From Planomicrobium sp. CPCC 101110 (GTDB taxonomy: Bacteria; Bacillota; Bacilli; Bacillales_A; Planococcaceae): a stretch of 64,000 nucleotides of DNA. The stretch covers positions 310,001 to 374,000 of the forward strand of contig NZ_VOHD01000008.1 in the NCBI RefSeq assembly GCF_007859395.1, in the 5' to 3' direction. Position 1 is the stretch's first letter. Each line of letters starts with the position of its first letter. The notes under the pieces are model-generated. The model searched no databases and was not told where the DNA came from. It was given only the letters and a program-made list of their open reading frames with translations. The position numbers and the translations under genes were made by a program. This document shows positions 34,250 through 42,894 of this stretch, piece after piece.

Positions 34250-35284
34250 TCAAGAAATTTCGCTTTCTTGCATAAGCGACTCCAGTTCCCGGATGTTGTC
34301 CATACCCATTTCCCGCTGTCCGGTTTCAATGTCTTGTATGATGGAAAGCAGCCTGCACGTTATCGGAAGTTCCAAGCCGTGTTCTTCCCCGATTCGAATG
34401 ATAGGATTCAAATGCTGCGGCACTTCTGTTTTTCGTTTTCGGACAGCCAAGTCCCGCCATATGCCGCTTCGGGTTTTCGTATAGCCCCGCAGACGTTTTG
34501 CCAGCTGGAAATAACTTTGCTGCAACTTCTGCTCGTTTTTCTGCGGGTATAATAATGCCGGATTCCAGTCGTCAAACGGCTCCGGAACGACGCCTTGTTT
34601 TTCCGCAACTTTCAGTACTTCAGTGCCGAGCGCGTTCAAGACTCCATGAAATTGCGGATTTTCAAAGAAATCAGCAATTTCGTTATTGGTGGTCGCTGTC
34701 GCCGTCAGCATCGCGCCGTACGCCAATTTGCTCCATAAATAGCCAAAAATATTCTCGGTCTCTTTTGCTTCTCCCCAGCATTGCAGACGGTCTCTCAAAT
34801 CGGTGACGCGTTCGCTGACTGTCCCGTTGATTTCGCCGATAAATAAACTGCCTACGCCACCGTATTCGATTCTACCTGGTTCGATATAGTCGGCGAATAA
34901 ATTGACGAAACACCCGACTGTCCGTTCAGCCCCTACAACTTCAGCAATGTCGTATTCGCATAACCCGTTCTGAAAAGAGACGACAAATGAATCTTGTTTC
35001 ATCAGCGGTTCAAACGGCTCAATTGCTTCTTTTGTATGCTGCGCTTTTACTGCCAGAAAAACAGCATCAACATAAGGATGCGAAGCAATAAACTTTTCAG
35101 GTGTAAAGGCTTTTGCCTCCACAGTAAAAGCTTCGTTTTTTAATTGGATGGTCAATCCGTTTTCATTTATTGCATTGATGTGGGCTTCATCGCGGTCGAC
35201 AAACACAACCCCTTCTCCATTTCGGATCAAATAGGCTCCGATTACGCCGCCGATCGCTCCTGCTCCAATAATGGTGATTGGCAT
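34250..35284 (-). CDS. Ketopantoate reductase (PanE/ApbA)-family protein
   Basis: A 344-residue NADP-dependent 2-oxoacid reductase-type protein. The Rossmann motif is IIGAGAIGGVIGAYL, the central VFLAVKAQ and FQNGLCEYD segments and the later KLAYGAMLTATAT helix with its catalytic-position Lys fit PanE. Classic PanE makes pantoate, but no other pantothenate genes are near and it ends a catabolic unit, so I expect it to act on a 2-oxo or 2-hydroxy acid made by the pathway. The ATG at 35284 has AAGGGGGG upstream. Confidence 0.8.
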   Translation of the reverse strand: MPITIIGAGAIGGVIGAYLIRNGEGVVFVDRDEAHINAINENGLTIQLKNEAFTVEAKAFTPEKFIASHPYVDAVFLAVKAQHTKEAIEPFEPLMKQDSFVVSFQNGLCEYDIAEVVGAERTVGCFVNLFADYIEPGRIEYGGVGSLFIGEINGTVSERVTDLRDRLQCWGEAKETENIFGYLWSKLAYGAMLTATATTNNEIADFFENPQFHGVLNALGTEVLKVAEKQGVVPEPFDDWNPALLYPQKNEQKLQQSYFQLAKRLRGYTKTRSGIWRDLAVRKRKTEVPQHLNPIIRIGEEHGLELPITCRLLSIIQDIETGQREMGMDNIRELESLMQESEIS

Positions 35285-35313
35285 GATATGCCCCCCTTCT
35301 TTTCTCCAGCGCA

Positions 35314-36498
35314 TCACGAGCGGCGGGATTCTTCGGTCAATATGGATTTCTCTTCCTTGATGCCGGCATAGTTTAAAATAAGGCCGGCCAGCAAAGCGCA
35401 CCGGTCGTTCATCCGACTCAACAGCAAATGCTCGTGGTTGGCATGTGCGCCGTCCCCGACTGCTCCGAGTCCGTCAAGCGTCGGGGCAAACGGTGCTGTT
35501 AAATTGCCGTCGCTTCCGCCCCCGGTTTCTTTTTCGATAAGGTCCACATCAAGATGCTCCTTGGCAATCTGTTTTGCCGTTTGGAACATCTCTTGGACTT
35601 GTTCTGTCCGCTCTAACGGCATCCGATTGATGTCGCCGCTCATTGCCAGCTTTGTGCGGTTTTTTACCGGTTCCAGCTCCATCAGCATATTGTGGATCCG
35701 CTCCAATTCCGCTGTCGTTTTCCCTCTTACGTCTATTTCCGCAGACGCTTTTTCTGCGACAACATTCGTCGCAGTCCCTCCAGAAATCTTGCCGACATTG
35801 ATTGTGGTGCCGGTTGTGAAATCGGTTTGCCCGTGAAGTTTGATGATTTGATGTGCCAATTCATCTATAGCGCTGACCCCTTTTTCAGGATCCACTCCGG
35901 AATGCGACGGTATGCCCGTCACTTCCATTCTGTAAATGCCGACGCCTTTTCTGGATGTCTTCAATCCGCCTTCAAGCGTCATTCCTGGTTCAAGCACAAA
36001 GACATGATCACTCTTCTTTGCTTCCTGCTCAATGTAAAAACGGGAGCTCGGATTGCCGATTTCTTCATCAGAATCAAAGAGAACCACCACTTTTTTATTC
36101 AACTGGATGCCCGCTTCCCGGATGGCTTTTAACGCGAACAGCCCTTGGATCAAACCACCTTTCATATCAAAAACGCCTGGTCCGCTGACCCGGCCCCCTT
36201 CAATGAGGAAAGGCATTTCCTTCAATGTTCCGATTGGCCAGACCGTGTCAAAATGCGCCAAAATCAGGATTTGTCCATCGCCTTCTCCCCATTCGCATCT
36301 GACATGGTTGCCGTATTTCTCGACTTCAATAATTTCCGTTTTTCCGCCGACCAGCTCTTCAAATGCATCCGCTAGCCAAAGGGCAAGACTATCAAGCCTT
36401 TCTTTGTCGGCTGAAAAAGATTCGTGCTCCACAATATTCCGCAAGTAATGGACCATTTGCTCATGATTCCTTTCAATCTGCTCGATTACTTTCTTCAT
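35314..36498 (-). CDS. M20 carboxypeptidase, glutamate carboxypeptidase (CPG2)-like
   Basis: A 394-residue di-zinc peptidase. HFDTVW, GPGVFDMKGG and FDSDEEIGNPSS carry the first ligands and the catalytic Glu pair; HANHEH near the end supplies the last His. The layout matches carboxypeptidase G2, which removes C-terminal glutamate from folates and peptides, though many family members act on other N-acyl amino acids. No signal peptide. Third gene of sigma-54 unit 2. Confidence 0.85.
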   Translation of the reverse strand: MKKVIEQIERNHEQMVHYLRNIVEHESFSADKERLDSLALWLADAFEELVGGKTEIIEVEKYGNHVRCEWGEGDGQILILAHFDTVWPIGTLKEMPFLIEGGRVSGPGVFDMKGGLIQGLFALKAIREAGIQLNKKVVVLFDSDEEIGNPSSRFYIEQEAKKSDHVFVLEPGMTLEGGLKTSRKGVGIYRMEVTGIPSHSGVDPEKGVSAIDELAHQIIKLHGQTDFTTGTTINVGKISGGTATNVVAEKASAEIDVRGKTTAELERIHNMLMELEPVKNRTKLAMSGDINRMPLERTEQVQEMFQTAKQIAKEHLDVDLIEKETGGGSDGNLTAPFAPTLDGLGAVGDGAHANHEHLLLSRMNDRCALLAGLILNYAGIKEEKSILTEESRRS

Positions 36499-36518
36499 CC
36501 AAACCCCTTCTTTCTTTG

Positions 36519-37304
36519 TTATGAAAAGCTTTTAAATACTCTTCCGGCAGAATAACCTCCATCCACCAACAAATTCTGGCCGGTTATATAGGAAGCTTCC
36601 TTGCTGGCAATAAAATAAACAGCAGCAGCGATTTCCGAAAGTTCCGCAGTCCGGTTAAGCGGCGCAAAAGATACTTTTTCGTTATGTTCCGCTATGGCTT
36701 TTTCGTTATTGAGTGTCCCGAGCAACGCCTCTGTTTCAACAAGCCCCGGACCGACTGCATTGACGCGGATGCTGTGAGGGGCAAGTTCGAGCGCCAGCAC
36801 CTGAGTCAACATTTTCACGCCGGCTTTTGATGAACAGTAATGGGCCACTCCAGGCCGGGCCACTTCGCTCGCCGTAGAGGAAATATTGATAATATTGGCG
36901 TTTTCAGGCTTTGTTTCCACCATCAGTCTTGCGATAGCTTGTGTTAAAAAAAACGTGGCCGACAAATTCAAACCGATCACACGGCTCCATTCCTCTCGAG
37001 AGATTTGCAGAAATGGCGTACTTGGAAAAATCCCTGCACAGTTCACCAAAACGTTCACGCTCTCAAACGCTGCTTTGCATTCCGCGATAATCTGTTCCAC
37101 AAAATCAGCTGATGTTAAATCGCCAGCTGCCGTTTTTATTTCAGCATCGGGATAAGCAGCTGCCAAGTGCTGCTTAGTTTCGTTGAGCAGCTGTTCTTTA
37201 ATGTCGACAAGCAATAACTTGCTGCCTTCCTCTGCAAATTTTTCGGCGATGCCTTTTCCGATGCCCGAAGCAGCACCAGTTACAATGACGGTTCTTTTTC
37301 CCAT
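36519..37304 (-). CDS. SDR-family oxidoreductase
   Basis: A 261-residue classical short-chain dehydrogenase. TGAASGIGKG binds the cofactor, NCAG follows, the catalytic Ser is in ISSTASE, and Tyr and Lys are in HYCSSKAG. The C-terminal NLLVDGGYSAG is typical. Asp in LLVDIKE after strand 2 suggests NAD(H) preference. Alcohol or hydroxy acid oxidation within the unit 2 pathway is likely; the substrate is unknown. AAAGGAGG precedes the ATG. Confidence 0.85.
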   Translation of the reverse strand: MGKRTVIVTGAASGIGKGIAEKFAEEGSKLLLVDIKEQLLNETKQHLAAAYPDAEIKTAAGDLTSADFVEQIIAECKAAFESVNVLVNCAGIFPSTPFLQISREEWSRVIGLNLSATFFLTQAIARLMVETKPENANIINISSTASEVARPGVAHYCSSKAGVKMLTQVLALELAPHSIRVNAVGPGLVETEALLGTLNNEKAIAEHNEKVSFAPLNRTAELSEIAAAVYFIASKEASYITGQNLLVDGGYSAGRVFKSFS

Positions 37305-37329
37305 GCGCTTTCCTCCTTTTCTGCCTTCC

Positions 37330-39087
37330 TTATCCACCGATCAGCCGTCCGGCTTCTTGCAGGGCCCAGACCACACGATTTTGCCCGCGCATCAAATGGG
37401 TTTTCAGCACTTTGTATTCATGGCTTCCCTCTTCCATTTGTTTCAGCTCTGCAGCCGGAGCCAAGTCTGGTAGCGGCGGAACATTCAACGCCGGATCGTG
37501 GCGGAATTTTCCGGCCCTTGTAAAATTAATCGGAATCAGTATTCTAGCCAGTTTTTTTTGTTTTGTGTTTGCAATGCGGATTTCGGGATCTGTCAACGGC
37601 ATTTCTTTCAGCTCTTTCAGTCTTTCATTGAACACCAGCAGCTCCTGCTCCAATTTTCTTGCTTGCTTCAAGGAGGGGCTAAAGTCAAAATGCGTTTCCG
37701 CATGCTCTTGATAGAATTGAATCGTTGTTTGGAATTCTTTTGCGACAGCCGCAAAATCGAACGGATGGACAGCTGCATTGACCGCCCGCAGCACTCCAAT
37801 CAGGTAAATTTTAATATCTTTTATCAAGATGTCTAAATCGGCGACATGCATCAAATCCTCTTCTGTATGCCAATCGATGTTCCCGCCGCATCCCCCCACC
37901 GGATAATAGCCTTTTTCTTTCAGGGCTTCTTCCGGGATACTCGATGACAGCATGAAATACGACGTGATCCCGATATTGTTGAACGAATAATCGCCTGCGC
38001 GAATCGGCCGTGCGCCTTTGCTTTTCTGGCCGACCGCATCTTTGATCGCCTCTTTGCAAAAAGCATCCGCTTCACTCGTCCACATCATATAATCGTAAGA
38101 CGTCGCCCAGCGGCAACCTGGGGAATCGCAATTGACCTGAGCGATACAGTTCCGTTCAAGATCCAAGCCGAAGTGGTCGGCAAACCATGCCGATCCTGCA
38201 TAGCTGCCGGTTGAATGCCCCGGCCAGATGACCACGCGGATGCTGCGCTTAAGCTTGCTTTTGTTCTTATGGAAAATCCGAATCATTTCCAAAAGTCCCG
38301 CATTGCCCGTCGCATTGTCGCCGATGCCTTCATGCCATGAATCCAAATGGCCATGCAGCAGGACATATTCTTCCGGTTCCTCTGTTCCTTCAATGAATGC
38401 GTCGATGAGGGGACACACCATCCATCCTTTTTCGAGGTGCGTTTCATACTCTGCAAAAACAGGGCCTCTGTTGATCATTCCCTTGAGTTCCTCGCCGTCG
38501 CTTTTGCTGACGGCAAGCACCGATATAGCAGGTTCCCGGTCTGTATTGCCGAGATCAGGGGCTCCCCAAATCGGTGTGCAGATTCCTTCGTGGATATTTT
38601 CTCCGGGGCTGATGAAGACAATGGCCCCAGCTCCCAGCGCAGTAAATTCCTGAACTTTCCCTGGCATCGTATAGCCTTCTGTCAAAACGATTTTTCCCGC
38701 CAAATCCCGCGCTTCTTCTTGAAATGCTGTGCCGAAAATATCATTGATGCCTTTTGCATAGCCTGTAGCAACATAAGCCATTTCACCGGAAACAGCGTTA
38801 TTCCCCGTAATGGCAGAAAAAGAAGGAGTTTTTGCACAAAATTCTTTTGCAACCGGGAAAGTGACCCTTAACCGCGCGCTTTTCGGCAAGCTCAAATACA
38901 GTTCGGGTTCACGGAGTTTATAAGGAACCTCCCATTCATCCAGATAGCTGGCCAGAAAATCCGCAGCAATGCGTTCATCCTCACTTCCCGATTCCCTGAC
39001 TAAAGTCAAAAATTTGTTTAAGACAGAAACTGGCACATTTGTATTGATTTCATCCAGTAAAACTCTTTCTTGTTCCTTTAGCAGCAT
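37330..39087 (-). CDS. M28-family peptidase-like protein B with PA domain
   Basis: A 585-residue protein closely similar over its full length to protein A, including the RESGSEDERIAADFL start and the GQNRVVWALQEA end. PA domain at about 105-230. GHLDSWHEGIGDN, VNCDSPG and WHTEED keep four ligand positions; the Glu-Glu site reads His-Ser in WPGHSTGSYAGS. First gene of sigma-54 unit 2. ATG at 39087 is chosen with AAGG eight bases before it; a GTG six bases earlier is an alternative. Confidence 0.85.
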   Translation of the reverse strand: MLLKEQERVLLDEINTNVPVSVLNKFLTLVRESGSEDERIAADFLASYLDEWEVPYKLREPELYLSLPKSARLRVTFPVAKEFCAKTPSFSAITGNNAVSGEMAYVATGYAKGINDIFGTAFQEEARDLAGKIVLTEGYTMPGKVQEFTALGAGAIVFISPGENIHEGICTPIWGAPDLGNTDREPAISVLAVSKSDGEELKGMINRGPVFAEYETHLEKGWMVCPLIDAFIEGTEEPEEYVLLHGHLDSWHEGIGDNATGNAGLLEMIRIFHKNKSKLKRSIRVVIWPGHSTGSYAGSAWFADHFGLDLERNCIAQVNCDSPGCRWATSYDYMMWTSEADAFCKEAIKDAVGQKSKGARPIRAGDYSFNNIGITSYFMLSSSIPEEALKEKGYYPVGGCGGNIDWHTEEDLMHVADLDILIKDIKIYLIGVLRAVNAAVHPFDFAAVAKEFQTTIQFYQEHAETHFDFSPSLKQARKLEQELLVFNERLKELKEMPLTDPEIRIANTKQKKLARILIPINFTRAGKFRHDPALNVPPLPDLAPAAELKQMEEGSHEYKVLKTHLMRGQNRVVWALQEAGRLIGG

Positions 39088-39128
39088 TGGCACAGCCTTC
39101 CCCCCTTAAGGTCTTTTGTTTTATACAT

Positions 39129-39147
39129 ATGCAAATTCTGTGCCAAA
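39129..39147 (-). promoter_or_regulatory. Sigma-54 promoter of unit 2
   Basis: TTGGCACAGAATTTGCAT on the minus strand: TGGCAC, 5 bp, TTGCAT. It lies about 40 bases before the M28-B start. Confidence 0.9.
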
Positions 39148-39202
39148 TCTTCTATGACTCCAAATTCCAGTTTTTTGAACTGTTTCAGCAAAAACAGGAA
39201 AA

Positions 39203-39237
39203 CACTAGGTTGTATTAGGTGCGATTAGGGTGCGCAA
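39203..39237 (-). promoter_or_regulatory. Putative activator-binding repeats (UAS) of unit 2
   Basis: On the plus strand CTAGGTTGTATTAGG and then ATTAGGGTG: three TAGG cores at 10 and 11 bp steps, about 60-90 bp upstream of the -24 element. The best of the three repeat regions. Confidence 0.7.
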
Positions 39238-39265
39238 CTGACATCAGGAAATTGAGCCTATAAGC

Positions 39266-39296
39266 ATCAAAAAAAGAGCCCACATAGGCTCTTATG
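39266..39296 (-). terminator. Terminator of the activator gene
   Basis: On the minus strand AAGAGCCT pairs with GGGCTCTT followed by TTTTTTGAT. It separates the activator from unit 2. Confidence 0.85.
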
Positions 39297-39339
39297 CAAA
39301 CAAAGTTTGTTATGCTGATCGGCTGCTAGCTACTGAACT

Positions 39340-41391
39340 TTATACTTCCACTTCTAAAGAAGGTTTGATCATTTTTAACAGAGACTCCCCAGAGTCGGAT
39401 ATTTTGCTTCCTTTACCTTTGTTTCCCGAATAGATCAGGCCATGGTCGCGCAATATGGCCATTCGCTTTCTGACTTTCTGTTCGGAAAGCGGAAAGCCTT
39501 CCGTCGCTGCAGTTTCCACAACTTTTCCTCTTCCAATATTTTTCATCTGCTTTTTCGCTTGGCTTAAGCTGGATAGAATCACATAAAATTCGTTTAAATC
39601 CCCTTCTTTCCGCAAAATCTCCAGCAAGTCATCTTCCCTTTGTTCTTCCTGGACCAGCTTTTCTTTAAACTGCTCTGGCAGATCGCTCAAGGTGATTTCA
39701 TTGTTTTCCATAACGGCAGTCATGTACTGGACAACGCCAATCAGTTCACGAACATTCCCAGGCCAATCATAACCGGCCAATTCCTTGATCACTTCTGGAG
39801 AAATCGATGGAGTAGCGGCAGAATTGCTTTCGATAAAATAATGAAGCAAATCCAGTATGTCTTCTTTCCGTTCCCGTAAAGGCGGCACCCGGATTGGCAA
39901 GACAAACAGGCGGTAGTAAAGATCTTCACGGAACTTCCCTTCTTGCACCAATTGTTTCAGGTCTTTATTGGTTGCGGCAATAACTCGGACGTTAACAGGG
40001 ATCAGGCTCCGGCCACCGACCCGCATCACTTGTTTTTCTTGCAGCACCCGCAGCAGCAAAGTTTGGATATTGAGCGGCGCGTCTCCGATCTCGTCCAAGA
40101 ATATGGTGCCGTTATGGGCAATTTCAAACAGACCTTGTTTGCCGCCTTTTTTGGCTCCGGTAAACGTTCCGTCTTCATATCCAAAAAGTTCGCTTTCTGC
40201 CAATGATTGCGGCAGTCCAGCAAAATTCACTGGGATAAGCGGGCCTTCGCAGCGAGCCGATAAGTCATGGATAGTATGGGCAAACAACTCTTTTCCTGTG
40301 CCATTTTCGCCTAGTATCAAAACGGTATGATCGGTTTTCGCTATCTTTTTGACGATATTTAAAGTTTCTTTTATTTTTTTGCTGCTGCCAAGAATATCTT
40401 TGCTTGTATACCTTGAGGAGAAACCGATTTTCTGCATTTCTTTGCGGATGCTTTTCTCCAAATACTGGATTCTGGTGACATCTTGAAACGCCGTCAGCTC
40501 CCCAATTTTCTGGTTGTTGACTACAATTTCGCTTTTATTCACCACAAGCTTTTTTTCATTGACGGTTACTACTTCGGTTTCTTTGTTTTCAGTTGTTTTT
40601 GGATATTTGGTAAACAGCCTTGGAAAGATAAGCCCTGCATTCTTGCCAATAATGGAATCCCCATTGGACAAGCCTAGGATATTTTTCGAGGACTTGTTAA
40701 GTTTTATGATAGTGTTGTGATCGTCCGTTGCGATCAAGCCATCATGCACTGTATCAAAAATCGCTTCAAGCTGGTGATTGAGCTTTTTTACTACTTCCAA
40801 AGAGGAAGAAAGCTTTCGGCTTAATGAAATGATTTCTTTCACATAGCGAGTCGATTGGGAATTCACTTTTTCAATGTCTAAGCCCAAGCGCATAGAGACT
40901 TCTATAATAGTTGAAAAATCCAAAGGGCGGATGCCGATATCGATAATATTTTTGATAGTGGGAGGCACAAGTTCGACAACTGCCGGTACGATAGCGATAT
41001 CAATGCCTTCCACTTTCTGCTCAGCTCCAGGGTAATAAGGGTGCATTTTCAATTGAATCCCTAAACTTTTCAACAGATCTATCAGCTCATCTGTGTTTTC
41101 GGGTAAATTGTTTGCAACGATGCATTCTGTATCAGGCGGCAGCTGAACTAATTCTTCCAGCATTGAAATATCTATACTCCGCCTTGCAACGATTGTCTTG
41201 CGCTGAGGAAACTTCTGGGTGTCCATTAATTTGTTTGATGAGAGCAAAATGAGGTCGCTGTCGTGGCAATTGGTACTGTCTGCAGGAACAATGCATAAAT
41301 CATCTTCTTTAAAGTACTCGGTCAACTGCTGATAAAAGGTGTCATAAGTACGTTTATCTTTAGTCGCTAACATTAGTTTTGGCCGCTTCAA
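39340..41391 (-). CDS. Sigma-54-dependent transcriptional activator (enhancer-binding protein)
   Basis: A 683-residue regulator. Residues 1 to about 195 form an N-terminal sensor with no family I can name with confidence; about 205-310 is a PAS domain (FDTVHDGLIATDDHNTI). The AAA+ domain spans about 330-565: Walker A GENGTGKE (361-368), the sigma-54 contact loop as GTFTGA (408-413; usually GAFTGA), Walker B FLDE (431-434), and RFREDLYYR-type arginine region near 487-494. The C-terminal ~100 residues look like a winged helix (SEQKVRKRMAILRDHGLIYSG) rather than the usual Fis-type helix-turn-helix. It sits amid three sigma-54 promoters and is very likely their activator, with the ligand read by the N-terminal or PAS part. 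Confidence 0.9.
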   Translation of the reverse strand: MKRPKLMLATKDKRTYDTFYQQLTEYFKEDDLCIVPADSTNCHDSDLILLSSNKLMDTQKFPQRKTIVARRSIDISMLEELVQLPPDTECIVANNLPENTDELIDLLKSLGIQLKMHPYYPGAEQKVEGIDIAIVPAVVELVPPTIKNIIDIGIRPLDFSTIIEVSMRLGLDIEKVNSQSTRYVKEIISLSRKLSSSLEVVKKLNHQLEAIFDTVHDGLIATDDHNTIIKLNKSSKNILGLSNGDSIIGKNAGLIFPRLFTKYPKTTENKETEVVTVNEKKLVVNKSEIVVNNQKIGELTAFQDVTRIQYLEKSIRKEMQKIGFSSRYTSKDILGSSKKIKETLNIVKKIAKTDHTVLILGENGTGKELFAHTIHDLSARCEGPLIPVNFAGLPQSLAESELFGYEDGTFTGAKKGGKQGLFEIAHNGTIFLDEIGDAPLNIQTLLLRVLQEKQVMRVGGRSLIPVNVRVIAATNKDLKQLVQEGKFREDLYYRLFVLPIRVPPLRERKEDILDLLHYFIESNSAATPSISPEVIKELAGYDWPGNVRELIGVVQYMTAVMENNEITLSDLPEQFKEKLVQEEQREDDLLEILRKEGDLNEFYVILSSLSQAKKQMKNIGRGKVVETAATEGFPLSEQKVRKRMAILRDHGLIYSGNKGKGSKISDSGESLLKMIKPSLEVEV

Positions 41392-41424
41392 ACATACCTC
41401 CTCCTCCCCTTTAATTCACTGAAT

Positions 41425-41456
41425 ATTTTAAACTATCCGATATAATGAGTCAATAC
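41425..41456 (-). promoter_or_regulatory. Sigma-A promoter of the activator gene
   Basis: On the minus strand TTGACT, 17 bp, TAAAAT, about 35 bases before a GGGGAGGAGGAGG ribosome binding site. The regulator therefore appears to be made independently of sigma-54. Confidence 0.7.
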
Positions 41457-41471
41457 GGCAAAAAATACAAC

Positions 41472-41520
41472 AAAAAGAAATGCCTTCCTAAAGTGTCTTT
41501 TAAAACTTTAGGGGCATTTC
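41472..41520 (-). terminator. Terminator of sigma-54 unit 3
   Basis: AAATGCC plus CCTAAAG pairs with CTTTAGG plus GGCATTT, followed on the minus strand by TTTCTTTTTG. It lies between unit 3 and the activator promoter. Confidence 0.85.
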
Positions 41521-41616
41521 TTTTTCTTTGGAAGCTCAGTTATGTGTTTAAGAGAAAGAGTTCCAGGTCCACTCCATCCGACCATAGCTTCGCCAATTAA
41601 TACAAAATCGAAGTTT

Positions 41617-42867
41617 CTATACTTGGTCTTCCATCAGCGCTTGCGTGCCGACATAATTTTTCAACAGAACCGCCAACACTTTTGTTGTTTGGATCAAATC
41701 ATCAATGTCCATGAATTCATCATAACCATGGAGATTGTTGTCGTTAGTACCGGGGCCGAAATTGATGGCTGGAATTCCGTTTTGGATAAACCAGCGCGAA
41801 TCCGATTGGCCAAGCATTCCGACAACCGGCAGCACTTTGCCCGTCACTTCTTTATTGGCTTCTTGAATTTGGGCGATCAGCGGGGAATCTTCTCCTGTCA
41901 CTGTCGGATTTGTTTCAAAACTTGAAATTCGGTCCACTTTGACTTTCAGTTTTGAATCTTCTTCTTTCAAGCTTTCAATCATCGCCATCACCCGGTTGTA
42001 AATCTCATCCAATGTATGTTCAGGGATAACCCGGAAGTCCACTTCAATTTGGCAATTGCCCGGGACCACGTTTATTTTGGTTCCACCTTCGATTACTCCG
42101 ACATTCACAGTGGTGTATTTCATGCCTTCTATTGAAGAAGGTTCTTTTTCAAGCGATTGCTGCAGCTCTTCCAAGCCCTGAATCACTTTTGCCATTTTTC
42201 CGATGGCATTAAGCCCTTTCCACTTGAATGCCGCATGAGCAGGAACTCCTTCTACTTGGATTTTCAATTGCAAGACGCCAGCCATCGCCCGGACAATTTG
42301 GTTACTATAGCCTTCCACAATCACCATGTCCCCCCGAACCAGTTTGTTATTCGTTACATAGCCGGCTCCTAAGGCGCCGCCTGTCTCTTCATCGCAAGTT
42401 GCGACGATTGATACTTTGCCGCTGAACGGGATATTCGAATTCTTTAGCGCCAATGCAGCCATCGTGTATGCCGCCAGCCTTCCCTTGGAATCGGTGGCGC
42501 CTCTTCCGTATACTTTGCCGCCAGCAATTCCTCCTGAAAACGGCGGATATGTCCAGTGGTCCGGATCTCCTGCAGGAACTGTATCAAGATGGGCATTGAA
42601 TAATAGATGCGGGCCTTCTTTTTCGCCTTTGATGGTGGCAATGACGTTTTTCCTCGGCGTTTTCAACCCTGCTTGCTTCACTTCTTCATCGGGAACATTA
42701 ACCACTTCCACTTCAAACCCCCATGCCGTAAACTGATCGTTCAGGAAGCGGCTTAAATCCTCATAGTCCCCCATGGGATTCTCCGACGGAATCTGAATCA
42801 TTTGCTGCAAAAACTTGACGGCGTCAGGTTTTAACTTATCAACTGTTTGAACGATAGCGTTATCCAT
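41617..42867 (-). CDS. M20-family ArgE/DapE-type metallopeptidase
   Basis: A 416-residue di-zinc amidohydrolase. AHLDTVPAGD, YGRGATDSKG, TCDEETGG and NNLHGYDEFM carry the metal ligands and catalytic Glu of the ArgE/DapE/succinyl-diaminopimelate desuccinylase group. The group deacylates N-acyl amino acids or cleaves dipeptides. It differs from the CPG2-like M20 of unit 2. Last gene of sigma-54 unit 3, 27 bases after the symporter. Confidence 0.85.
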   Translation of the reverse strand: MDNAIVQTVDKLKPDAVKFLQQMIQIPSENPMGDYEDLSRFLNDQFTAWGFEVEVVNVPDEEVKQAGLKTPRKNVIATIKGEKEGPHLLFNAHLDTVPAGDPDHWTYPPFSGGIAGGKVYGRGATDSKGRLAAYTMAALALKNSNIPFSGKVSIVATCDEETGGALGAGYVTNNKLVRGDMVIVEGYSNQIVRAMAGVLQLKIQVEGVPAHAAFKWKGLNAIGKMAKVIQGLEELQQSLEKEPSSIEGMKYTTVNVGVIEGGTKINVVPGNCQIEVDFRVIPEHTLDEIYNRVMAMIESLKEEDSKLKVKVDRISSFETNPTVTGEDSPLIAQIQEANKEVTGKVLPVVGMLGQSDSRWFIQNGIPAINFGPGTNDNNLHGYDEFMDIDDLIQTTKVLAVLLKNYVGTQALMEDQV

Positions 42868-42894
42868 ATAATCCCTCGCTTTTTATTTTTTCAT

